Assembly: GCA_002155105.1 (NCBI GenBank)
Contig: MUZD01000014.1
Coordinates: 1-45,745 of the forward strand
Source of the DNA: Sedimentibacter sp. SX930
GTDB taxonomy: Bacteria > Bacillota > Bacilli > Lactobacillales > Aerococcaceae
Direction: 5' to 3'
DNA length: 45,745 bases
Shown: in pieces, positions 7,004 to 14,863 of the stretch
Layout of the letters: every line of letters starts with the position of its first letter
Numbering within the stretch: position 1 is the first letter of the stretch
The notes under the pieces: generated by a model
The model's database searches: none
Told to the model about the DNA's origin: nothing
Seen by the model: only the letters and a program-made list of their open reading frames with translations
Position numbers and translations under genes: made by a program

Positions 7004-10000
7004 ATGAAAAAAAGTTACCATTACTTATTTATTAGTGGCTTAGTTCTAGGTGGTGTTATGTCAAACACACATGTGGTACAAGCCGAGGAATTTGCTGCGG
7101 CCACAACTAGTGAAGTTGTCACGGACACTTCAATACCGAGTAATCAACAGGTGACAGAAGCAGAGGCGGTTTCTGTACCACCAACAACTGCTATTGCTAC
7201 TGAAAGTGCTTATGAAGAAGAACCTGTGTCAACAGAGTCTACTGGTACGGTAATGACAACAAGCAGTTTAATAAGTGATGCCACTAATCGAACAATAGCA
7301 GCAAATGAAGCAGAGGAGGTTTCTATACCACCAACAACTGCTATTGCTACTGAAAGTGCTTATGAGGAAGAACCTGTGTCAACAGAGTCTACTAGTACGG
7401 TAATGACAACAAGCAGTTTAATAAGTGAGGCCACTAATCGAACAATAGCAGCAAATGCTACTAATACCTCATCTACCTCATCGGATTCGGCGAACTTTGA
7501 GACAAACTTAGAGTTTTCAGATGTCACCGAAAAAGAAGGTTGGCAAGCAGTAAATGATGGGCTTTATAGTAACTCTATAGATAAAGGCGATCATTTTTTA
7601 TATTCGCAGACAACAGGGGAAGATTTTGTTTATAGTGCAGATATCACATTCTTAAAGGATCAGGGTGCTGGTGCGCTTATTTTTAGAGGAGACCAAAATA
7701 CTGACGTAAAGAATGCCTACGCGGTTAATCTAGATGCTAGTAATCATAAAGCTAAAATGTGGCGTTGGGATGATAATCAAGATTATCAATTAATTGATGA
7801 AAAAGATATCGTACCGACAGAAGATAAAAAATATCATTTAAAAGTTGTTGCTTTAGATACTTGGCTGTCTTATTATATCAACGATCAACTGATTGCTAGT
7901 ACAGGGGATTATATTCTTCAAAGAGATGATAAGGGACAAGATACATTTATTCAAGAGGGCTACTTAGGCTTGCTTAACTGGAATGGAGAAATGATTTTCC
8001 AAAATGTTAGGTATACCCCTCTTACGGATGACTCGTCGCCCATCATTGAAGATATTGTTGTGACATCTGATGGGACTGTCGAAGCGAAAGGACAATTTTT
8101 TGAAGAAGAGCCAGCGCATATTCAGTATGTCAAACATGATGCGGACCACATCTCTATTAAAGTATCTCCAAAATCTACTGCAGCCCAAATTACTATTAAG
8201 GATGCTAATGGCACAATCTATTCAGACTTTTCAGATATTCCTTTGAACGTTGGCGCTAACTATCTGACAGTGAATAGTCAAGTAGTTCAACCAGATGGCA
8301 CGGTGGCAGAGGTTTCCTATCAGTTGAATGTACATCGTCGTCAAAGTGATGATATTTATTACAATGAATTATTTAGAGATCAATTCCATTATTCTGTCGA
8401 GGATGGGTGGGGAAATGATCCGAATGGTTTGGTCTATTATAATGGTACTTATCATTTCTTCTATCAATTTTATGATGATAACAAATGGGGACCAATGCAT
8501 TGGGAGCATGCAACTAGTAAAGACTTAATCACCTGGGAAGAGCAGCCGATTGCTTTTTATCCTGATGCCAATGGGACCATGTTTTCAGGAGCGATGGTTA
8601 TTGACGAGAAGAATACCTCAGGTCTATTCCCAGATGGACAAGGTGGTCTAGTAGCACTAATTACAGCTAACGGTAATGGTCAACGGATAAAATTAGCCTA
8701 TAGTACGGACGAAGGCAAGACGTGGACAAAATCTGATAAAATAGCCGCTGATTGGAGTGACGATCCTTTACAGTCTAAAGATTTTCGAGATCCGAAAGTT
8801 TTTCTATGGGAAAATCAATGGTTTATGGTGATTGCAGGCGGACCACTTAGAATTTATTCGTCAGACAATCTTTTAGATTGGAAAGTAGAGTCAACATATG
8901 CTGATTTACATACAGAATGCCCTGATTTATATCCTATTGAAACAGAATCTGGCGAACTGAAATGGGTATTATCTAGAGGTGGTCGTTCCTATAAGGTTGG
9001 TGATTTTAAACAAGTTGATAATAAGTGGGCATATATTCCCGATGCTGATTATCTTAAAGAAGATGGTGTGATGAATTTTGGGAAAGATTCTTATGCAGCA
9101 ATGACCTACTATCTTCAAGATTTTGGAACAGCAACTAATCCTACTATTCCACAATTGACAGAAATCAACTGGATGAACACATGGGATTATTGTAATTTAG
9201 TTGGAGATGCTTTGGGACAAGCATTTAATGGAACATATAATCTAAACCTAAATTTAGGTCTCAAAAAAGATGGCTCTAAGTATGTTCTTACGCAAACTCC
9301 AATTCAGGCATATGAAGGCTTGAGACTTTTAGATGAGTCTATTGTCAAACAAAATGTTTTAGTTGCACAAGATAATCAATTGTTCGCAGACTTTAAAGGA
9401 GATGTTTACGAGATTGTCTCTACCTTTAGACCATCGGCAGATACTAAAAAAGTAGGCTTTAATTTACGTGTTGGAGACGGGGAACAGACCAAAGTTTATT
9501 ATGATTTAGAAACAGAGAAATTGGTTCTTGATCGTAGTCAATCAGGTGTTATTTTAAATAATGCCTTTGCCGAAATAAATAGTCAAACAGTAAAACGTCA
9601 TGATGATGGCAGTATTGAATTGCACATTTTCGTTGATAGAGCTAGTGTAGAAGTATTTGCTCAAGGCAATACAGTAGCTGGAGCAAATCAAATTTTCCCA
9701 GCACCAACCAGTAATGGATTGAGTGTGTTGATAGAGGGAGCAGCAGCCGAAGCAGAGATTGCTTTGTATCCTTTAAACAGTATTTGGTCTGAAAAACAGG
9801 TAGTTACGGATCCGATAGATATTATCTCTCTATCTAAAGCAACAAATCGTTTAAATATTGGGGATGAACTTGAGTTGAAAGCTTATATCATGCCAGGAGA
9901 TGTAGCACAAGATGTGATATGGACAGTAGATGATGCAAGCTTAGTGCAATTACAAGCGCAAGGAAATAGAGTGGTTCTCAGAGGACTAAAATCTGGTCGG

Positions 10001-11077
10001 GCTACTGTAATAGTAACTTCTCAATCAGACCCAACATTATCAAAAACATTCACAGTTAACATATTAGAAGATCAGTTTAAGACTAATCTAGATGATTTGG
10101 TAGCTGTTTCTGGTGATTGGTATAGAGATGGAGAATCTTTAATTGTCTCTAATACAGGAGCCAACGATTACTACATGACTTCTCAACCGGTAGCTGAAAG
10201 TGATTATAGCTTAGACTTAGATGTTAAATATGAAAGAGGCCTTGTTAATATTTTCTTTGCATCAGAAAATAAAGATCCTCGTATGGCTTATTCACTTCAA
10301 TTTGGTGGCAATGATCAAATCAGGCTTTATCGATTTATGGGTGACACTATTGCTGAGGCACCTATGGCTTCTCCAATTAATGACAATAAATTACATCATG
10401 TGAAATTAGTCAAATCTGGAGAAAATTTAAGTGTTCTTGTTGATGAAGTTGAGTATATATCTTACACGTTTGATCAGTTAGAGCCATTTTATCAAGAGGC
10501 ACCTTATGTTGGCGTAGGACTTTGGGATGGAGAAATAGCAATTCAAAATCTGCTGATTACTTATGCAAAAGATGCAGAAAGTAATGATAACTCTCCTATA
10601 GTAGACACATCTAATGAAGCTCCTCAACTACCTACTGATAATGCGCCTCAAGTGCCTGCTGTGCCAACTGCAACTACTTCTCAGGGTACTGTTTCACCAG
10701 TATCAGAAAATAATTCTATAACACATGGTACTGAGATTCTAGCGCATTCAAATAGTTTAGATGTTGAAAATAACAGTAATAATATGACTCAATATGGCAT
10801 ACAAACATATATTTACCAACACGGTTCATTAGAATATAACCAAACTGAAATGAAGTTAAATCAGTCTTCCGAAAATACTTTACCTCAAACAGGTGATTCA
10901 AAAGCTAAATTACAGGATAGTGTAGGTGAAATGAAGTTAAATAAGTCTTCCGTAAGTACTTTACCTCAAACAGGTGATTCAAAAGCTAAATTACAGGGTA
11001 TAGTAGGACTAGTATTGCTATTCTTTGCTAGTCTTCTAGGATTACAGATTTTCCAGAAGAAGCGTAAGAAATGGTAA
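7004..11077 (+). CDS. fruA: Cell-wall-anchored GH32 fructan hydrolase (FruA/levanase type)
   Basis: A secreted exo-fructanase of about 1357 residues. Order: signal peptide (about 1-28, ending VVQAEE); two 50-residue Ser/Thr/Glu-rich repeats; a lectin-like beta domain (about 165-340); GH32 catalytic domain from about 452 with 'WGNDPNGL' (nucleophile Asp), 'FRDPKVF' (transition-state stabiliser) and 'TECPDLY' (acid/base Glu); a Big_2 domain (about 934-1022); a second lectin-like domain (1025-1188); a linker; two LPQTG motifs; a membrane segment and a KKRKKW tail. This is the layout of streptococcal FruA, which releases fructose from levan, inulin and sucrose. ATG 7004 has better spacing (6 bases) from AGGAGG than ATG 7001. 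The gene looks richer in A/T than its neighbours and ends in its own terminator, consistent with transfer. Confidence 0.93.
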   Translation: MKKSYHYLFISGLVLGGVMSNTHVVQAEEFAAATTSEVVTDTSIPSNQQVTEAEAVSVPPTTAIATESAYEEEPVSTESTGTVMTTSSLISDATNRTIAANEAEEVSIPPTTAIATESAYEEEPVSTESTSTVMTTSSLISEATNRTIAANATNTSSTSSDSANFETNLEFSDVTEKEGWQAVNDGLYSNSIDKGDHFLYSQTTGEDFVYSADITFLKDQGAGALIFRGDQNTDVKNAYAVNLDASNHKAKMWRWDDNQDYQLIDEKDIVPTEDKKYHLKVVALDTWLSYYINDQLIASTGDYILQRDDKGQDTFIQEGYLGLLNWNGEMIFQNVRYTPLTDDSSPIIEDIVVTSDGTVEAKGQFFEEEPAHIQYVKHDADHISIKVSPKSTAAQITIKDANGTIYSDFSDIPLNVGANYLTVNSQVVQPDGTVAEVSYQLNVHRRQSDDIYYNELFRDQFHYSVEDGWGNDPNGLVYYNGTYHFFYQFYDDNKWGPMHWEHATSKDLITWEEQPIAFYPDANGTMFSGAMVIDEKNTSGLFPDGQGGLVALITANGNGQRIKLAYSTDEGKTWTKSDKIAADWSDDPLQSKDFRDPKVFLWENQWFMVIAGGPLRIYSSDNLLDWKVESTYADLHTECPDLYPIETESGELKWVLSRGGRSYKVGDFKQVDNKWAYIPDADYLKEDGVMNFGKDSYAAMTYYLQDFGTATNPTIPQLTEINWMNTWDYCNLVGDALGQAFNGTYNLNLNLGLKKDGSKYVLTQTPIQAYEGLRLLDESIVKQNVLVAQDNQLFADFKGDVYEIVSTFRPSADTKKVGFNLRVGDGEQTKVYYDLETEKLVLDRSQSGVILNNAFAEINSQTVKRHDDGSIELHIFVDRASVEVFAQGNTVAGANQIFPAPTSNGLSVLIEGAAAEAEIALYPLNSIWSEKQVVTDPIDIISLSKATNRLNIGDELELKAYIMPGDVAQDVIWTVDDASLVQLQAQGNRVVLRGLKSGRATVIVTSQSDPTLSKTFTVNILEDQFKTNLDDLVAVSGDWYRDGESLIVSNTGANDYYMTSQPVAESDYSLDLDVKYERGLVNIFFASENKDPRMAYSLQFGGNDQIRLYRFMGDTIAEAPMASPINDNKLHHVKLVKSGENLSVLVDEVEYISYTFDQLEPFYQEAPYVGVGLWDGEIAIQNLLITYAKDAESNDNSPIVDTSNEAPQLPTDNAPQVPAVPTATTSQGTVSPVSENNSITHGTEILAHSNSLDVENNSNNMTQYGIQTYIYQHGSLEYNQTEMKLNQSSENTLPQTGDSKAKLQDSVGEMKLNKSSVSTLPQTGDSKAKLQGIVGLVLLFFASLLGLQIFQKKRKKW
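7157..7456 (+). repeat. Two tandem 150-bp repeats in fructanase gene
   Basis: A 150-bp unit beginning GAAGCAGAGG occurs at 7157 and again at 7307, nearly identical at DNA level (for instance 'CCAACAACTGCTATTGCTAC' in both). It encodes two 50-residue copies of a Thr/Glu-rich surface spacer. Slippage or recombination could change the copy number. Confidence 0.85.
10847..11008 (+). repeat. Tandem 81-bp duplication doubling the LPQTG sorting motif
   Basis: GAAATGAAGTTAAAT occurs at 10847 and, as GAAATGAAGTTAAAT/A, at 10928, an 81-bp (27-residue) period. Each copy ends with TLPQTGDSKAKLQ. Only the second LPQTG is directly followed by a hydrophobic segment and a basic tail, so it is probably the functional sortase site. 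Confidence 0.85.
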
Positions 11078-11097
11078 ATTTGTTACAGTATTATTTA

Positions 11098-11121
11098 GGA
11101 GAGCCTCAGGCTCTCCTTTTT
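11098..11121 (+). terminator. Rho-independent terminator of fructanase
   Basis: GGAGAGCC (11098-11105) and GGCTCTCC (11109-11116) form a perfect 8-bp stem with a 3-base loop followed by TTTTT, 21 bases after the fructanase stop. Confidence 0.9.
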
Positions 11122-11156
11122 GGTTAATTATATATTTTTATAGGGAAGGAAAAAGG

Positions 11157-11316
11157 ATGACATTTCTAAAAAAATGGTTACTATTATTAGTGTCGCTGAT
11201 GGTAATGGTGATTGATTTGTCTCGGTGCTCTATTTTAATCAGAAAATTGATAGCACAACGACAAGTCAGTTGCGTGTAGGAACAACCTACATAACCATGA
11301 ATAATCCTTTTAAGGT
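11157..11316 (+). pseudogene. Broken sugar ABC-transporter substrate-binding lipoprotein (N-terminal relic)
   Basis: ATG 11157 after AAAAAGG opens a lipoprotein-type signal (MTFLKKWLLLLVSLMVMVIDLSRC). The lipobox Gly is Arg, and the frame ends at 11279. One frame over, 'QKIDSTTTSQLRVGTTYITM' followed by NNPF continues. 'VGxTYxTMNNPF' is the typical first strand of periplasmic-binding-type sugar receptors. So a small shift near 11215-11235 broke the gene, and everything after about residue 50 is gone. It lay directly behind the fructanase, suggesting a lost fructose or oligosaccharide uptake system. Confidence 0.6.
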
Positions 11317-11405
11317 GTGTACTTTTTCTCTGTAATATTGTGTAGGAAAGTCTTGCAAAACACAATAGATACCGATTCACAAATTAATTTTTAGGAGATG
11401 ATAAA

Positions 11406-12101
11406 ATGGAATATAACTGCTACGGGCAACCTATCGGACCAAGTTTAAAAGAAAGTTGTTTTAGAGAACTGAATGCAACAATAATAGAAGGAAACACTTG
11501 CGATTTAATCCATGCATCAGAGGGCCATGCACACGTATTCTATACCGATATTTTCAAAAAAGGACTTACGCCGCCAGATTGGACGTATCTGCCCTTCTCA
11601 TCCTTTCCATCAGAAGAAGCGTTTGCCGATATCTTCAACAAGACTTTTTTGTCCGAAGACCCTTACTTTTTTGGAATTTGGGATAAAGAACATTCAAAAG
11701 TGCTGGGCACGCTTGCGCTAATGCGTAACGATCGACAAAATGGCGTAATCGAAGTAGGTTATGTAATATATAGCCAACAATTGAAGAAAAGCATTCAAGC
11801 TACCGAGGCCCAGTATTTGTTGGCAAAGTATGTTTTTGAGAATTTAGGGTATAGAAGATACGAATGGAAATGCGATAGTCTAAACGAGCCTTCTAAATTA
11901 GCTGCACAGAGGTTAGGATTTGAATACGAAGGCACATTCCGGCAGGCAGTTGTATACAAAAATAGAAACCGCGATACATCGTGGTTCTCAATGCTTGATT
12001 GTGAATGGGAACGGAACAAAAAAAGGCTTGAAAAATGGTTATCGCCGGGTAATTTTGACCAAGACGGAAAACAGCTGCTTTCTTTAAACAACCTAAAATA
12101 A
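11406..12101 (+). CDS. RimL-type GNAT N-acetyltransferase
   Basis: A 231-residue acetyltransferase of the RimJ/RimL/YdaF type. Visible elements are 'PYFFGIWDKEHSKVLGTLAL' (strand 4), 'NGVIEVGYVIYSQQLKKS' in the acetyl-CoA loop region, 'ATEAQYLLAKYVFENLGYRR' (helix) and 'NEPSKLAAQRLGFEYEGTFR' (C-terminal signature). Related proteins acetylate protein N-termini or small molecules. The length and the 'PIGPSL' N-terminus match a common bacterial subgroup of 210-235 residues. ATG 11406 follows GGAG by 8 bases. It stands alone with a strong terminator. Substrate unknown. Confidence 0.85.
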   Translation: MEYNCYGQPIGPSLKESCFRELNATIIEGNTCDLIHASEGHAHVFYTDIFKKGLTPPDWTYLPFSSFPSEEAFADIFNKTFLSEDPYFFGIWDKEHSKVLGTLALMRNDRQNGVIEVGYVIYSQQLKKSIQATEAQYLLAKYVFENLGYRRYEWKCDSLNEPSKLAAQRLGFEYEGTFRQAVVYKNRNRDTSWFSMLDCEWERNKKRLEKWLSPGNFDQDGKQLLSLNNLK

Positions 12102-12103
12102 TT

Positions 12104-12150
12104 GGTAACATCCAAACCGACCATTAAGGTTTGGATGTTACCATTTTTCA
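12104..12150 (+). terminator. Strong terminator after GNAT gene
   Basis: GGTAACATCCAAACC (12104-12118) and GGTTTGGATGTTACC (12128-12142) form a perfect 15-bp stem with a 9-base loop, followed by ATTTTTCATTTTTTT. It starts 3 bases after the stop codon. Confidence 0.92.
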
Positions 12151-12330
12151 TTTTTTTGATAAGCCCCTTTCGGGCGTGCAGGAAGGATCTCTTTGTTTGG
12201 TCAGATTAGTGCACTGAAACCCTAGCAAGGGATTTTCTTCATGTCTGCATTACGTAAAAAAGATAATATTGCGAACATTCTCTTGAGTTGTGACCATGAC
12301 TGTCTAACTTAGGTACCCAGACAAAATTAA

Positions 12331-12359
12331 AAACTGATTATGAGTCCCGTAATCAGTTT
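12331..12359 (-). terminator. Hairpin, probable terminator of lysE gene
   Basis: AAACTGATTA (12331-12340) pairs with TAATCAGTTT (12350-12359). On the minus strand it is followed by TTTTTAATTTT. It is about 90 bases beyond the stop of the exporter gene. Apart from this hairpin I see no gene between 12150 and 12446. Confidence 0.6.
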
Positions 12360-12446
12360 TATTATTTGTATTGAATGTAATGCTTCTATTTGTATTACCG
12401 CATACCACCGCTCATTTTTTAAGACTTGTGCGATAAAATTCCACAC

Positions 12447-13034
12447 TCACTTTAGCATACTATAAATACACTCCAGCAATGAAGCTGCCAGAATAATATT
12501 GATGAGCCTAAAATGTTTTTGATACAACCTTTGTATCATCATACCCATTCCAATCCAAGTGATTGTGGCAATGGTTCCGATTGTGGCAACAATCAGTTCA
12601 AACAGCAAAAGATCAAAAAAAGAAGTGTAGTAATCCGTTATATATCCGGTCAGAGCGGTGATACCAAACAAATAGATTTTCACGTTCACAAATTGGAGCA
12701 AGAATCCTTTAAAAAAAGAGGCGGATTTTTCAGCACTTTCTGACTCAGGCTTGCTTACCGCGATATGAATGGCGAGCCATAGAATATACGCAGCACCAAT
12801 ATATTTCATTATGCCAAGGATATTCGGCATAAAAGCACTCACACCATAGACAAACAGTGCACAGATAATTTGAACTACATAATACCCTGCAAAGATGCCA
12901 AAAAATAAAGAGCGGCCTTTTTTATATCCATAATTTGTGACTGTATTCAATGCTAAAATATTCCCCGGCCCCGGAGTAAACGCGTTAATTATCGCATAAA
13001 TAAAGAAATTTCCTAATACATATCCAGGCATCAT
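12447..13034 (-). CDS. LysE/RhtB-family amino acid exporter
   Basis: A 195-residue protein with six predicted membrane segments and the family motif 'NAFTPGPGNILALNTVTNYG' near the N-terminus, as in LysE, RhtB and EamB. 'QFVNVKIYLFGITAL' in the middle corresponds to the conserved 'NPKxxLF' region but with variation (NVKIYLF). Such proteins export amino acids or derivatives by secondary transport. The gene directly follows the LysR regulator on the same strand, with a 106-base gap that holds a dyad operator, so the regulator probably controls it. Two adjacent ATG codons follow GAAAGGAAG. Confidence 0.88.
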   Translation of the reverse strand: MMPGYVLGNFFIYAIINAFTPGPGNILALNTVTNYGYKKGRSLFFGIFAGYYVVQIICALFVYGVSAFMPNILGIMKYIGAAYILWLAIHIAVSKPESESAEKSASFFKGFLLQFVNVKIYLFGITALTGYITDYYTSFFDLLLFELIVATIGTIATITWIGMGMMIQRLYQKHFRLINIILAASLLECIYSMLK

Positions 13035-13100
13035 TTTCTTCCTTTCTGTTTTTTTAGACTATAACACAAACCCTTTTTGTATAGGTTATTCCGATATTTT

Positions 13101-13136
13101 ATGTTTTTCCATAGTTTAAAACTATGATAAAAACAT
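13101..13136 (-). promoter_or_regulatory. Dyad operator with LysR-type T-N11-A core
   Basis: ATAGTTTAAAACTAT at 13111-13125 has 7-bp arms and contains T-N11-A. Flanking ATGTTTTT and TAAAAACAT extend the symmetry to 36 bp. It lies 67 bases upstream of the exporter start and only 4 bases after the LysR stop, the expected place for the regulator to act on the exporter. Confidence 0.6.
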
Positions 13137-13140
13137 AAAA

Positions 13141-14040
13141 TTACATTCTGTATTGTCGCAAAGCCTCAGTATACGTTACCCCCAATTCTGATAGCGCTTG
13201 CCCTTTGTTTAAAATGTACCCAATACGCATTTGTTCATTCTCTGCAAGTGGAATTGCCACGATAGAATCGCCATGCAGATATTTCGGGAAAATTCCGCTG
13301 GAAATCGTATAACCGTCCAAACCAATCATGAGGTTCACGATTGCCGCACGATCACTGACTTTAATACTCTTTTCTGCAGGTTCCATACTGAAAAGTTCCT
13401 CTGCAAAATAAGTGGAATTGTAATTGCCTTGAAGAAAGCTTAAGCGAGGGTAAGGCTCTAAATCTTTAAGGGTGACAACACCCCTTTTTGCCAATGGATG
13501 ATCCGTTCTCAAAAATACATGAGGGCTAACGCTAAATAACTCATAAAAGTCCAAATTATTTTTCTCTAACACTTTTCGCATGATGGTTTCATTGCTGTTG
13601 CTTATGAAGAGTATGCCTACATCGCTAAAACGATTCTTCACATCATCAATGATTTGAAATGTCTGTGTTTCATTTAAGATAAATTCAAAACGTTCCTGTC
13701 CGAACTGTTGCACCATTTCCACAAACGCATTAGCCGTGAACGTGTAGTGCTGTGTTGAAACACAAAATCGCTGTTTTGCAGGAACATTAAAAACATATTT
13801 TGATTCCAGCAAATCCATCTGTTGCACTACTTGTCTTGCATAGCCTAAGAATTCCATGCCTTCTTTTGTCAAGGCAATTCCCGTCCGACTTCGCGTAAAA
13901 ATACTGAACCCGATTTCTTTCTCCACCTCTTTAATCGCATTTGAAAGGCTCGGTTGTGAAATGAATAATCCCTTTGCCGCTTCTGTAATTGACCCTTTCT
14001 CCGCAACTGTGAGTAAATATTTCAAATGTTGAAATGTCAT
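13141..14040 (-). CDS. LysR-type transcriptional regulator
   Basis: A 299-residue LTTR. The winged helix-turn-helix occupies residues 1-60 ('FQHLKYLLTVAEKGSITEAA', 'ISQPSLSNAIKEVEKEIGFS', 'FTRSRTGIALTKEG'), followed by the linker helix and a periplasmic-binding-like effector domain to the C-terminus. Length is normal for the family. It is transcribed towards the LysE-type exporter, separated by the dyad at 13101-13136. LysR/LysE pairs usually sense the exported amino acid. The inducer here is unknown. Confidence 0.9.
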   Translation of the reverse strand: MTFQHLKYLLTVAEKGSITEAAKGLFISQPSLSNAIKEVEKEIGFSIFTRSRTGIALTKEGMEFLGYARQVVQQMDLLESKYVFNVPAKQRFCVSTQHYTFTANAFVEMVQQFGQERFEFILNETQTFQIIDDVKNRFSDVGILFISNSNETIMRKVLEKNNLDFYELFSVSPHVFLRTDHPLAKRGVVTLKDLEPYPRLSFLQGNYNSTYFAEELFSMEPAEKSIKVSDRAAIVNLMIGLDGYTISSGIFPKYLHGDSIVAIPLAENEQMRIGYILNKGQALSELGVTYTEALRQYRM

Positions 14041-14206
14041 ACTGTTCCCAACTTCTTTCCTTAGCTTTTCTGGCCTTATAATATTCTATTCTAGCACATA
14101 CGACTGCGCTTACTAATTGCTCATTAGGAAATGTTAGGTTAATATTTCAACAATTATTGTTGTGTGGATTATAATGGAATTATCTGGACAACAAGGAGGA
14201 ATTTGT

Positions 14207-14602
14207 TTGAAAAAGTTAATCTTATGCTTTCTCACTACGGCTCTGCTGAGTGGCTGCGGCGCCGCCAGTTCTCAGGCGAGCGTGAATAGTGAGGTTGCGG
14301 AAAATGAAGAAGCAACTGTACTGTATACAGGAACGGTTATCGACAGCGGCGAAACGCATGAAGGTGGTTTGTTCGTGTCTGATTTAGTTCCGGTAGAATC
14401 TTCGGAGGCTGCTTCTTTCGATGAAGTCATCCTGTTGATGGAAGGTGTTCCCTTGACCGACTTATCCTCCGGTGAAAATATACCTCTGTCAGCATTAGAA
14501 AAAGGCGACAACGTAACAGTCACCTTAGTCGAGCATGCACCCACCACGATGTCCATACCCCCGCAGATTCCCGGCATGGGGATTGTAAAAGTCGAAAAAT
14601 GA
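14207..14602 (+). CDS. Small lipoprotein of unknown function
   Basis: The start is TTG 14207, seven bases after a strong AAGGAGG; upstream frame extension lacks any site. The 131-residue product has a lipoprotein signal with lipobox 'LLSGC' (Cys at about residue 17) followed by an acidic Ser/Ala linker and a small beta-rich domain ('TGTVIDSGETHEGGLFVSDL' through 'LEKGDNVTVTLVE'). This layout resembles DUF3221-like or OB-type secreted lipoproteins, but I cannot assign a family. Monocistronic, with a strong terminator directly behind. Confidence 0.75.
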   Translation: MKKLILCFLTTALLSGCGAASSQASVNSEVAENEEATVLYTGTVIDSGETHEGGLFVSDLVPVESSEAASFDEVILLMEGVPLTDLSSGENIPLSALEKGDNVTVTLVEHAPTTMSIPPQIPGMGIVKVEK

Positions 14603-14615
14603 AATGCTCAATCCA

Positions 14616-14670
14616 AACACCCGATACGACCCCAACCAGATTTTGGTCAGGGTCGTACCGGGTGTTTTTT
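14616..14670 (+). terminator. Terminator of lipoprotein gene
   Basis: ACACCCGATACGACCC (from 14617) pairs with GGGTCGTACCGGGTGT (14650-14665), one mismatch, followed by TTTTT. Confidence 0.9.
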
Positions 14671-14863
14671 CAAGAAATTTATAAAGAGTCAATAGACGAT
14701 GCGGTCCAATTTATTCAGCGATATTTTCCATATTAAGGAGAAAAATTGATTGAGCAGCAGCTGTCTCAATTTTGTATTTGAAACAGCTCTTTATGATTAA
14801 GATACATATCTTCACATTGGACAAGTACCTTTGATAGTTCATGCATTTGCAAATAAATACCCG

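Noticed and set aside
7157-7456. Tandem repeats considered as a CRISPR-like array
   Set aside because: Only two 150-bp units, in frame inside a coding region and without spacers; no cas genes anywhere in the window.
14670-14860. Short open stretch ending 'SIDDAVQFIQRYFPY' after the lipoprotein terminator
   Set aside because: Only about 24 codons, no start and no recognisable family; it could be the tail of a lost gene but the support is too thin.
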